Program-made: the position numbers and the translations under genes
Shown here: positions 7,493 through 15,849 of the stretch, in pieces
How the letters are laid out: every line of letters starts with the position of its first letter
Numbering within the stretch: the first letter of the stretch is position 1
The notes under the pieces: model-generated
Databases searched by the model: none
What the model was told of the DNA's origin: nothing
The model's input: the letters and a program-made list of their open reading frames with translations, nothing else
Assembly: GCA_040880545.1 (NCBI GenBank)
Contig: JBBDIE010000097.1
Coordinates: 1 to 25,044 of the forward strand
From: M55B112 sp040880545
Lineage (GTDB): Bacteria; Bacteroidota; Bacteroidia; Bacteroidales; GCA-2748055
Reading direction: 5' to 3'
DNA: 25,044 nucleotides

Positions 7493-8082
7493 CTCTGATA
7501 AATACTTCTGGCATTACAGGTACCACCCCGAAAATATATTTTGCTCCATCCCTGTAATCGGGCCACTGTTCAAGGGAATTAGAGCAAGCTCTTGAGTAGT
7601 GGACTTCAATACAGTATAATAAATGGCCCGCTAAGGGCCAATACGCGCTGGCCCGACGAGCGTAACACAACAAACGGATTATGGACAGACACTTCGCTCA
7701 TTGGAAACCTGGTGAGCGTACAACTCCTGACCGCGGAGCGTGTCATACTTAAATAACCCGGATCCCACTCCGGGTAAATAATTTACGTAACACCCGACCC
7801 CGGAGGCGGTCGAACTCAATTATCTCAACAGGTATTCATCGTAAGAGCTTTTTTTTTAACCACAGAGGACACAGACAGCAAGCTTGCACAGATTTAAAAC
7901 CAGATAACTTCACTTCCTTAATTTGACAAATTCTAAATTTACCTATACTTCTTACTTTTCCTCAAATAATCTAAATAAAATATTGTAAATTGAATGTTTA
8001 AGTAGAAGATCTGCTATCCTCTCACCGACACCGCTCTGGTGTATTGTACCTGTAATGCTTGTAATGTTCAAAATCATGTAAC
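7493..8082. other. Intergenic region with no intact gene
   Basis: No reading frame here resembles a protein. The short minus-strand frame at 7473-7673 crosses the hairpin cluster and has no recognisable domain. The stretch holds six small inverted repeats (7624-7812), a T9-run at 7851-7858 or so after GAGC, and the phrase AACCACAGAGGACACAGACAG (near 7858-7878), a CACAGAG-rich intergenic motif seen in many environmental bacteria. It also holds the AT-rich leader of the 1433-residue gene (about 7900-8082), in which no clear TTG/TAnnTTTG pair was found. Confidence 0.6.
7624..7812. repeat. Cluster of six small hairpins, REP-like and degenerate
   Basis: Six inverted repeats follow one another: TGGCCC/GGGCCA (7624-7640), CGCT/AGCG (7646-7662), CGCTCA/TGAGCG (7695-7718), CTCC/GGAG (7724-7738), ACCCGG/CCGGGT (7756-7775) and CGACC/GGTCG (7795-7812). 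The first and second, and third and fourth, are about 5 bases apart. Longer AT-rich spacers separate the pairs. The stems differ in sequence, which fits a decayed array of extragenic palindromes of the kind scattered through Bacteroidota genomes. No transposase of the REP-associated type is nearby. Confidence 0.5.
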
Positions 8083-11000
8083 ATGGCAGCAACTGATCAG
8101 AAAATTCATTTTGGATTCGATATCGGTTCCATTTCCATCAACACCGTGGTTATGGATAACAACCGGAAAATCATGGAGAACAGGTACGACCAGTGTCATG
8201 GAAAGCCATTTGAGTTGTTCCTGAAAATCCTGGATGCCCTGGCGTCAAAATATGCAATGGAACAGGTGGGACTTGTGGGACTCACCGGGACCGGCGGAAA
8301 ACTTGCCCAGACACTTGTGGGAGGTCACTATATCAATGAAATCGTGGCCCAGTCGGCTTCGGTTGCTTCCTTGTACCCGGAGGTTAAAACCATTATAGAG
8401 ATGGGAGGGGAAGACTCCAAACTGATCTTCATGGAGGATGGTGGAAGCGGTACCTCGAGGTTATCGGATTTTGAGATGAATACCCTGTGTGCCGCCGGAA
8501 CCGGGTCATTCCTCGACCAGCAGGCAAATAGGATCGGTGTATCCATTGAGAATGAATTTGGCGAATTGTCGCTGAAATCCAAAGATCCTCCCCGTATTGC
8601 AGGCCGATGCAGTGTGTTTGCAAAAAGCGACATGATCCATCTCCAGCAAATTGCAACACCGGTGCACGACATTGTGGCCGGGCTCTGCTTTGCCGTTGCA
8701 CGGAATTTTATCAGTACACTCGGACGGGGAAAGACAATTCATTTCCCGGTTGTATTCCAGGGAGGAGTGGCATCCAACATAGGCATGGTCAGAGCGTTCA
8801 GGGAGTTACTGAAAGCAGGTGAAAAAGAGCTGCTAATTCCCGAATATCACGCATCCATGGGAGCCATTGGCGCACTCTTCACATTACTGCAAAGAGGTAC
8901 AGCAGCCATCGAAAAATTCAACGGTACCGCCAGATTACGCGCTTACATTACTAGCAATAAGTCGAGGGGTAAAACCTATAAACCGCTTCATGTTCCCGAT
9001 TCAGTCTATAATAAAGAGGTATATGAAATACCACCTTCAAAAAACAAATACCCGGTCTATCTTGGCCTGGATGTGGGCTCACTAAGCACCAACGTAGTAT
9101 TGATCGACGATCTGAACCGCGTTGTTGCCCGGCGTTATCTTCCCACAGCCAGCAAACCCCTGGAGGCTATAAGAAGGGGAATGCAGGAAATTTATGAGGA
9201 GGTTGGTGACCGGGTGATTGTAAAAGCGTCCGGCACAACCGGCTCAGGCCGGTACCTTACCGGCGATTTCATCGGAGCAGATCTGATCAGAAATGAGATT
9301 ACTGCCCAGGCCACAGCAGCCATTGCATACGATCCCAGGGTGGATACAATCTTCGAGATCGGGGGTCAGGATTCTAAATATATCAGCATCGACCATGGTG
9401 TTGTTGTGGATTTTGAAATGAACAAGGTATGTGCGGCAGGAACCGGGTCGTTCCTGGAGGAGCAGGCTGAAAAGCTGGAGATAAATATTATCGATGATTT
9501 TGGAAACCTGGCGCTTAAAGCTAAAAATCCGGCCGGGTTAGGCGACCGTTGCACGGTATTTATGGAATCGGATCTCAATTCCTTTCAGCAAAAAGGGGTG
9601 GAGACCGAGAACCTGGTGGGCGGACTTGCCTACTCAATCGTACATAATTACATCCAGAAGGTTGTAAGAAAGAAACGGATCGGCGACCATATCCTCTTCC
9701 AGGGTGGAGTAACCAATAATCGTGCGGTGGTAGCCGCTTTTGAACAGGTTACAGGCAAGAAGATCCATATTCCGCCACACTTTGATGTTACCGGGGCAAT
9801 CGGAGCGGCCATGCTGGCCAGGGACCACGTGAAAGAAAACAAGCTCAAACCAAGGTTTAAAGGATTTGACATCAGCAAAATCCCCTATTCTGTTGACAAG
9901 TTCACATGCAGGGAATGTTCCAACCAATGCGAGATCAGGCGTATCAGGATTGAGGGGGAAAAAAAACCGCTTTATTTCGGTGGAAGATGTGAAAAATATG
10001 AACTGGATGAAAGAAAAGGGAAGGGACTGGATATTCCAAATTACTTTGAAGAGCGGCTGGAAATGATCATGGATGGATTTGAAAACAGGCCGCGGGAAGT
10101 TGGTAAGACGGTGATAGGGATCCCCAGGGAACTGCTGGTATTTTACCAGCAATTCCCTTTCTGGAGAACATTTTTCGAAACCCTCGGCTTCCAGGTGGTC
10201 CTGTCGGAAGAGACCAATACCCAGACTGTCAGAAAGGCACTTAGTTCCATCGTTGCAGAGACCTGCTTTCCGGTGGAGGTGATGCATGGCCATATCTATG
10301 AACTGCTGGATGCAGATGTGGATTATGTGTTCACCCCCTTTATGATCAACTCCAAAGCGGAGAAGGACAATCCAACCAGCAACTGTAACTGTCCCTGGGT
10401 GCAAACCTACCCGTTCATGGTAAAAGCATCACTGGACAAAAGTAATCGTGAGAAACTGCTCATACCGGCACTTAACTTCCGGTATTTTGGCAAGGTTACA
10501 GCAGAAGAGTTGTACGAAGCATTTGGTAAAAAGTTTAACCTTTCAAAAAGAGAAATTACCGATGCCATGTACCTGTCCAACCGGAAACAGGAACAGTTTG
10601 AAAAGAAAGTGTCCGACAGGGGCCGTGAAGTAATGGCCAATCTTCCGCCGGATAAGGAATGCCTGGCAATCATGGGCAGACCATACAACACCGGCGACTC
10701 CGCTCTTAATCTCAGCATGGTAGATAAACTGATCAATCTTGATGTGTTGCCGATCCCCATGGATTACCTGCCGCTGGCTGATGAACATATTACCGCCGAT
10801 TATAACAAGATGTACTGGCCCAACGGTCAGAAGATCCTGGCCGCGGCCCGTATCATCTCCCGCCACGACAGGTTGCATGCAGTTTATATGGGCAATTTCC
10901 GGTGCGGTCCCGACTCCTTTCTCTCTCACTTTGTGCATGAAGAGATGGCTGGAAAACCTTTCATGGAAATTGAAATTGATGAACACAGTGCCGATGCCGG

Positions 11001-12384
11001 GATGATTACCAGGTATGAGGCGTTCCTCGACAGCCTCAAAGGATCCAGGGTTGCGAAGAATGAACCCAGGAAGATCCACAGGCCTGGAAAATCTACGGTA
11101 ACACCCATGGAGGGAAGAACACTCTTCTTCCCTTACATGAACGATGCTTCACATGTGATTGCCGCCACCTGCCGCAGTTTTGGTATCAACTCCCATTCAT
11201 TGCCCATGCAAAACGATGAGGATCTGGAAATTGCCCGGAAATACACTTCAGGCAGGGAGTGTTTTCCCATGATCTGCACAACAGGTAGTTTTCTGAAAAA
11301 GCTAATGGAACCGGGGATTGATCCCTCCAAAGTGAGCTTTTTTATGCCCGACCATAACGGCCCCTGCAGGTTTGGCCAGTACAATAAATTCCAGCGGGTG
11401 TTGTTCGACCGGCTTGGGTTTACCAAAGCAGAGATCATATCACCCAGCAACGACAATTCCTACGAAGATATTTCCGGTGGGCACGGTACTAAATTCAGGT
11501 ATAATTGCTGGAAAGGATTTGTGGCGGTGGATATCCTGAGAAAATTCAAACAGGAACATAAACCGTACGAACTCATCCACGGGAATACCGACCAGGTTTA
11601 TCAGCAAGGGTTGGATGATATTGTAAAATGCATGGAAAACGGAGCAAAAGGGCTGCCTGAACTGATGGAAAATATCGGTAGATCATTTTATAGTATTCCC
11701 ATGAACAATGGCAAACGAAAACCCATAATTGCTGTAATGGGGGAAATATTTATGCGTGACAATCCTTACTGTAGTGCATTTCTGATCGACAGGCTTGAAA
11801 AATTCGGTGCCGAAACCTGGATCGCGGGATTTTCTGAATGGCTCACCTATTCAACCATCAGGTATACCCGTGACAGTAAATGGAAAGGTGACTATAGAGG
11901 AATTCTGAAATCGAAGATCCAGGAATTCTCACAGAACCTGGCGGCAAGAAAAATTAGCAAAGCGGTACACCACATGTTCGACAATAACCTGGAAGTATCG
12001 GTCAGGGAGATGCTCGATGCCTGCGGCCCTTATGTACACAGGCATTACGACGGGGATCCCGCACCCAACCTGGGGACCTCCGTAGTGCTTGCACAGAGGG
12101 GAATCTCGGGTATCGCCAACATAGAACCGTTTACCTGTATGCCGGGAACGGTGGTCTCTTCCGTGGCAGGAAGTTTCCGAAACAACCACAAAAACATTCC
12201 CATGGTAGTAATCTCCTACGATGGACAGGAAGATTCTTCCATTGAACTTCGACTCCAGGCATTTATGCACCAGGCATACCAGTTCAGGGATCAACAAGGA
12301 TTAACCGACTTTAATAAACATATTGGTCAGACAAATTCCAGGACCGAATCGAATATAATACGTTCGGGGGTAACTACCGCCTGA
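8083..12384 (+). CDS. Fused acyl-CoA dehydratase activase / dehydratase-like Fe-S protein
   Basis: This 1433-residue cytoplasmic protein joins parts that are separate in 2-hydroxyacyl-CoA dehydratase systems. Two BadF/BadG/HgdC-type ATPase domains (about 7-270 and 323-580) each keep the pair of cysteines that hold a [4Fe-4S] cluster at the activase dimer interface: Cys136 and Cys176, and Cys450 and Cys490 (CAAGTGSFL and RCxVF motifs). A CxxCxxxC motif (609, 612, 616) with Cys636 follows. Then come HgdB/HgdC-like substrate-reducing regions (about 660-990 and 1010-1400) with conserved Cys728, 768, 770, 941, 1060, 1065 and 1095. The family couples ATP hydrolysis to low-potential electron transfer, and relatives include double-cubane cluster proteins. 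The substrate is unknown, and no partner genes are adjacent. Its 3' end overlaps sfsA by 58 bases. Confidence 0.88.
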   Translation: MAATDQKIHFGFDIGSISINTVVMDNNRKIMENRYDQCHGKPFELFLKILDALASKYAMEQVGLVGLTGTGGKLAQTLVGGHYINEIVAQSASVASLYPEVKTIIEMGGEDSKLIFMEDGGSGTSRLSDFEMNTLCAAGTGSFLDQQANRIGVSIENEFGELSLKSKDPPRIAGRCSVFAKSDMIHLQQIATPVHDIVAGLCFAVARNFISTLGRGKTIHFPVVFQGGVASNIGMVRAFRELLKAGEKELLIPEYHASMGAIGALFTLLQRGTAAIEKFNGTARLRAYITSNKSRGKTYKPLHVPDSVYNKEVYEIPPSKNKYPVYLGLDVGSLSTNVVLIDDLNRVVARRYLPTASKPLEAIRRGMQEIYEEVGDRVIVKASGTTGSGRYLTGDFIGADLIRNEITAQATAAIAYDPRVDTIFEIGGQDSKYISIDHGVVVDFEMNKVCAAGTGSFLEEQAEKLEINIIDDFGNLALKAKNPAGLGDRCTVFMESDLNSFQQKGVETENLVGGLAYSIVHNYIQKVVRKKRIGDHILFQGGVTNNRAVVAAFEQVTGKKIHIPPHFDVTGAIGAAMLARDHVKENKLKPRFKGFDISKIPYSVDKFTCRECSNQCEIRRIRIEGEKKPLYFGGRCEKYELDERKGKGLDIPNYFEERLEMIMDGFENRPREVGKTVIGIPRELLVFYQQFPFWRTFFETLGFQVVLSEETNTQTVRKALSSIVAETCFPVEVMHGHIYELLDADVDYVFTPFMINSKAEKDNPTSNCNCPWVQTYPFMVKASLDKSNREKLLIPALNFRYFGKVTAEELYEAFGKKFNLSKREITDAMYLSNRKQEQFEKKVSDRGREVMANLPPDKECLAIMGRPYNTGDSALNLSMVDKLINLDVLPIPMDYLPLADEHITADYNKMYWPNGQKILAAARIISRHDRLHAVYMGNFRCGPDSFLSHFVHEEMAGKPFMEIEIDEHSADAGMITRYEAFLDSLKGSRVAKNEPRKIHRPGKSTVTPMEGRTLFFPYMNDASHVIAATCRSFGINSHSLPMQNDEDLEIARKYTSGRECFPMICTTGSFLKKLMEPGIDPSKVSFFMPDHNGPCRFGQYNKFQRVLFDRLGFTKAEIISPSNDNSYEDISGGHGTKFRYNCWKGFVAVDILRKFKQEHKPYELIHGNTDQVYQQGLDDIVKCMENGAKGLPELMENIGRSFYSIPMNNGKRKPIIAVMGEIFMRDNPYCSAFLIDRLEKFGAETWIAGFSEWLTYSTIRYTRDSKWKGDYRGILKSKIQEFSQNLAARKISKAVHHMFDNNLEVSVREMLDACGPYVHRHYDGDPAPNLGTSVVLAQRGISGIANIEPFTCMPGTVVSSVAGSFRNNHKNIPMVVISYDGQEDSSIELRLQAFMHQAYQFRDQQGLTDFNKHIGQTNSRTESNIIRSGVTTA

Positions 12385-13013
12385 ACGACCATGACTTCCA
12401 CTCCGGCCGATTGTGCCCTGTCCAGTGCATCTGCATAATCCGGATCAATTTCCCGGGCGGGAGAAAAATTCAATATATCGGAACGTTGAACAAAATAGAG
12501 CATCACTGCCCTGATGCCGGCACGCTTTACCCGGATAAGCGTCTCAAGGTGTTTTCTGCCGCGGGTTGTAACTGCATCAGGGAACATGGCCGTATCCCCC
12601 ACCCGCAGCGTAACATTTTTAACTTCCACGAAACATTCCGTACGATCATTTTTCATATAAATATCAAACCGGCTGTCTTCCCACTTCACCTCCCTCCTGA
12701 ATTCCTCGTACTCCGCAAATCCTGGAATTATACCCTCCCTGATCCAGTCAAACGCCAACCTGTTCGGTATGCCTGTATTAATTCCAACCCAACTCCCCCC
12801 GATCCTGATCATCTCCCAGGTATATTTTGTTTTTCGTGCCGGATCATCCACCGGACTGCAATAAACAATGGCCCCCTCCTCCAGGCAACTCTTCATGGAA
12901 CCTGAATTGGGACAGTGTGCTGTGACCACGGTCCCGTCTTCCAGCCTTATATCGGCCAGAAACCGTTTGTAACGCTTCACTAATGTTCCCTTAATCATCG
13001 GCTGCAGTTTCAT
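12327..13013 (-). CDS. sfsA: SfsA, sugar fermentation stimulation protein / DNA-binding nuclease-like
   Basis: At 228 residues the protein has the normal SfsA length and contains the family signatures in order: LVKRYKRFLADI, VTAHCPNSGSM, GINTGIPNRL, RFDIYMKND, CFVEVKNVTL and FPDAVTTRGRKHLETL. SfsA was named for its effect on maltose genes in E. coli. The family combines an OB-like N-terminal part with a restriction-endonuclease-like fold, where the Asp and the EVKN segment match metal-binding nuclease residues. The gene converges on the large activase gene, with tails overlapping by 58 bases. It is divergent from the DUF4412 gene, with 180 bases between them. Its cellular role in Bacteroidota is not established. 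Confidence 0.95.
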   Translation of the reverse strand: MKLQPMIKGTLVKRYKRFLADIRLEDGTVVTAHCPNSGSMKSCLEEGAIVYCSPVDDPARKTKYTWEMIRIGGSWVGINTGIPNRLAFDWIREGIIPGFAEYEEFRREVKWEDSRFDIYMKNDRTECFVEVKNVTLRVGDTAMFPDAVTTRGRKHLETLIRVKRAGIRAVMLYFVQRSDILNFSPAREIDPDYADALDRAQSAGVEVMVVQAVVTPERIIFDSVLEFV

Positions 13014-13193
13014 AGTAAAAAATTATAATCTTTAATAAAATCATTGCCGGTTTGTTTCATTCTCCTTGAAATGATATTATCTTAGATTAAAAATATGTAA
13101 ATCTATGAAGGTACCATGGCATCGATTTCAGAAAAGTCATTTTTATAGTTGTTATTTAATGAAAGAACAGAAGTTTAACCAAAATATCTACCA

Positions 13194-14198
13194 ATGAAAC
13201 GCATCCTACTAATTTCAATTATTGTTTTATGCTCAACTTCATTTTTTGAGGCCAATGGGCAGGATCTCATAAGGTTTGTCTCCAAAAGAACACAAACTGC
13301 TGAAAAAGCTGCCGGGGATAGAGTCGGTAAAGAGACTGATAAAGCGGTCAAGAGTGAGGTAAATAAGGCGTTGGACAAGATGTTTGGTAAGGAGGAACAA
13401 GCAGAAACCACACAGCCCGCTTCCACTGAATCATCTGATTCAGGAAATTCAGGCTCAAGAACATCCGGTGCGGGAATGAATGCCCTGATGGGAGCAATGG
13501 GCCTCTCAACCGGAACAGCCAATATAAAACCAATCTACGAATTTGACGGGTTCATAGAAATGACAATTACCAGTGAAAAGGAAGATGTTCAGGATGAAAG
13601 TTCGTTGTATACAACTTATCTTGACTCCAAAACACTTGACTACGGAATGGTTTTTACCGATCCCGGCCAGGATGGAACTTCTACCATCATCTTCGATATG
13701 GAAAACAGCCTGATGCTGACCCTCGGTGAAACGGAAGGGGAAAAAACAGGTTTTGCGATCAGCTATTCCCCCGATGAGGTGTCGGGTCCTGCTGAAGAAG
13801 AAGAAGTTGAAGTTATTGAGGAGGAGTACGATCACTACAAAGCGTACAAAACCGGAAAAACAAAAAAAATCCTGGGGTACAAATGTGATGAGTACAGAAT
13901 GGAGGATGAGTACGAGGTAGTTACCATGTGGGTAACCAACGAGCTTGATAAGGATGTAAAAAAATCCTATTTGCAGAATAGCACTTTTGCAGGGTTATTC
14001 ATGCACGCCTATTATACCAGCGGTTTTGTGATGGAATATATTACAGAAAGACTCAGTGATAACAAAAAGGTTGTTATGACTGTTACTGACATCGACATGA
14101 ACAAAAGAAATTCCATTGGTACAGATGGATATACCATCATTAACATGGGAACGATGATGGATGAAGAACCCTTGGATTCAGAAGCAGAAAGTGAGTAA
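13194..14198 (+). CDS. DUF4412-domain exported protein
   Basis: This 334-residue protein has a Sec signal peptide (about 1-22, ending EANGQ), so it is periplasmic or surface-exposed. A charged, helical segment (about 25-65, AEKAAGDRVGKETDKAVKSEVNKALDKMFG) and a Ser/Gly-rich linker (about 75-100) precede the DUF4412-type domain (about 115-310). That domain contains YEFDGFIEMTI, the acidic run AEEEEVEVIEEEYD, and the typical KTKKILGYKCDEYRMED followed by TMWVT. Proteins of this kind are common in Bacteroidota and have no known activity. The stop codon lies 5 bases from the stop of the next gene, which is convergent, so there is no room for separate terminators. Confidence 0.82.
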   Translation: MKRILLISIIVLCSTSFFEANGQDLIRFVSKRTQTAEKAAGDRVGKETDKAVKSEVNKALDKMFGKEEQAETTQPASTESSDSGNSGSRTSGAGMNALMGAMGLSTGTANIKPIYEFDGFIEMTITSEKEDVQDESSLYTTYLDSKTLDYGMVFTDPGQDGTSTIIFDMENSLMLTLGETEGEKTGFAISYSPDEVSGPAEEEEVEVIEEEYDHYKAYKTGKTKKILGYKCDEYRMEDEYEVVTMWVTNELDKDVKKSYLQNSTFAGLFMHAYYTSGFVMEYITERLSDNKKVVMTVTDIDMNKRNSIGTDGYTIINMGTMMDEEPLDSEAESE

Positions 14199-14203
14199 AC
14201 ATC

Positions 14204-14821
14204 TCACCTTCCCAAATACCCCGCCAAATGCTCATCGAAAATTGGCTTATGTATGATCCTGTAATGCGGATGATATGCTTCCAGATACTTTTCACTGTGG
14301 TGTACGACATATTCTCCCCGGTTGATCAATGTTTCAATAAATCTTTTGTCCTCCTGAAAATCTGGCAGATCTCCTGCAATGGCCTCAATAACAACGAAAA
14401 TTTTGTCCCACTCTATTTTCCATGTTTCCACAGAGATCCCTTCCACTGCGTTTGCACTTTCGATAAAATGGTTTAGAAACAGGTGTTTGGGAATTGTACC
14501 GTCCTTTATCAACTGAAGGTTAACTCTGTAAAAATTACCTTTGTAACCGGTTAATGACAGCATTACTGTATCCCTGTAATCATCCATCCCCAACTCATAT
14601 TCCATGTATCTCCTGGCGCCTGCTGTATCGTGGATCAGGTGTCCCGGCCCGAAATAATCCTGGAAATAGGATTTGTAAAGATCACATAATGTGGATTTCG
14701 GATACAACGCGAGTTTTTTCTCAACCGACGCCCTGATGATCTCTGTTTGCTGATCCCGGCACGCCGATAAAAAAAGCAGTACCAGCAAAAACAATAATAG
14801 TTTAATTCTCATGGGCTTCAA
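14204..14821 (-). CDS. Small lipoprotein of unknown function
   Basis: This 205-residue protein has a clear lipobox (LLFLSAC, Cys21). The mature part is compact, with SxLCDLYKSYFQDYFGPGHLI, an aromatic region YKGNFYRVNLQLIKDG, and a C-terminal YHPHYRIIHKPIF. I recall similar unnamed proteins in Bacteroides-type genomes but know no function or domain name. The many aromatic, His and Asp residues in conserved-looking blocks suggest a binding or enzymatic role, which is speculation. It is convergent with the DUF4412 gene and divergent from the TrmJ-like gene. Confidence 0.8.
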   Translation of the reverse strand: MKPMRIKLLLFLLVLLFLSACRDQQTEIIRASVEKKLALYPKSTLCDLYKSYFQDYFGPGHLIHDTAGARRYMEYELGMDDYRDTVMLSLTGYKGNFYRVNLQLIKDGTIPKHLFLNHFIESANAVEGISVETWKIEWDKIFVVIEAIAGDLPDFQEDKRFIETLINRGEYVVHHSEKYLEAYHPHYRIIHKPIFDEHLAGYLGR

Positions 14822-14919
14822 TTTGGCGGAAATTTACATAAATATGTTGATTATCTTTAAATTCTCCTTCCCTTTCCATTATGGAGGAGTAAGATTGTAC
14901 ATCATTAATTCTGGAAAAG

Positions 14920-15636
14920 ATGAATAACCTGGAGAGATCGGAAATTTACTTTATCATCTACAAACCTGCTGTTTCAGGAAATATAGGGGCCAGTGCCAGG
15001 GCGTTGAAAACCATGGGATTCAGCAAACTTCGCCTGATCGATCCGTCCAACCATCTTTCGGATGAAGCAAAAATGATGGCGCATGGTTCCCATGATGTAT
15101 TGGAGAATTGCAAGGTTTTCAAGAGCTATGAAGAGGCCGTTGCCGATTTGGATTTTATAGTTTGTACCACAGCGAAGAAGAAATCTGCCAAGGTGGATTA
15201 TATCCCCTCACCCCAGCTGTCCGGTTTTCTTTCAGATAAAAAAAATATTGCCGAAAAAATCGGGGTGGTGTTTGGCAGCGAGGAGAGTGGATTGCCCAAC
15301 TCCATTATTCAACATGCCAATGTGGGCGTTACCATTCCGATGGCCACTGATTACCCTTCCCTGAATCTTTCCCAGGCAGTGATGATCTTTGCGTATGAAC
15401 TTTCATCCGTAAAAAATATTTCACCAACCATCCAGGGCCAGGTACAACGCGATTCCACCTGGCGAAAATTGCAGGATCGTACATCCATTATATTGGAAGA
15501 GACAGGTATAAAACAGGGGACACCTCTTTATCACAGGATTATGGAGCGGATGTCGTTGATGCAGGCTTCCGACGCAAGACTGGTGCATTCCATAACGAGT
15601 AAGATCCAGGAATTGTTGAAGAGGGTGAAAAAATAA
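14920..15636 (+). CDS. trmJ: TrmJ-like tRNA 2'-O-methyltransferase (SpoU/TrmH family)
   Basis: This 238-residue SPOUT-fold methyltransferase shows the three TrmH/SpoU motifs. Motif 1 is GNIGASARALKTMGF (20-34, with Asn21 and Arg27), motif 2 is VVFGSEESGL (116-125), and motif 3 is VTIPMATDYPSLNLSQAV (about 137-154). Length and layout, including the C-terminal helical extension after motif 3, fit TrmJ, which methylates the ribose at position 32 in the anticodon loop of several tRNAs using S-adenosylmethionine. The target nucleotide cannot be read from sequence alone, and another TrmH subgroup is possible. It is probably monocistronic, divergent from the small lipoprotein gene. A weak stem AGCAGG/CCTGCT (15639-15662) follows the stop but has no T-run. 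Confidence 0.85.
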   Translation: MNNLERSEIYFIIYKPAVSGNIGASARALKTMGFSKLRLIDPSNHLSDEAKMMAHGSHDVLENCKVFKSYEEAVADLDFIVCTTAKKKSAKVDYIPSPQLSGFLSDKKNIAEKIGVVFGSEESGLPNSIIQHANVGVTIPMATDYPSLNLSQAVMIFAYELSSVKNISPTIQGQVQRDSTWRKLQDRTSIILEETGIKQGTPLYHRIMERMSLMQASDARLVHSITSKIQELLKRVKK

Positions 15637-15801
15637 AAAGCAGGAAGAATGAACTCCCTGCTCCTTAAAAACTGAATACTTTAGTCTAACACGAAATATT
15701 TCGGACCCTAATTTCCCCGCTGGTTATCCTAGTGAAAATGAACGGCCGGAGATCTGATAATCAGTCCAAAAAGGAAACGAATAATATGTTGACGTGCCTG
15801 A

Positions 15802-15849
15802 AAGGAAAGCATTAAGCTTGCTGAATAGAATCCAGCATCAGTTTTCCTT
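15802..15849 (-). terminator. Possible terminator at the end of the GH5 gene
   Basis: Nested inverted repeats AAGGAAA (15802-15808) / TTTCCTT (15843-15849) and TGCTG (15819-15823) / CAGCA (15833-15837) span the GH5 stop codon (15838-15840). On the minus strand the inner stem is followed by a pyrimidine-rich but not uninterrupted T stretch, so termination is uncertain. Confidence 0.3.

Noticed and set aside
7473..7673. Minus-strand frame of 66 codons in the gene-free stretch
   Set aside because: It crosses the first hairpins of the repeat cluster and matches no family I can recognise, so it was not called as a gene.
7624..7812. CRISPR array
   Set aside because: The hairpins differ in sequence and spacing. 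There are no identical direct repeats or cas genes.
9634..10404. Minus-strand open frame of 256 codons
   Set aside because: It is antisense to conserved parts of the 1433-residue activase protein and shows no recognisable domain.
10543..11079. Minus-strand open frame of 178 codons
   Set aside because: It is antisense to the cysteine-bearing dehydratase-like region of the activase gene, a shadow of its codon pattern.
12411..12905. Plus-strand frame of 164 codons
   Set aside because: It is the complement of sfsA, which carries all family motifs in the other strand.
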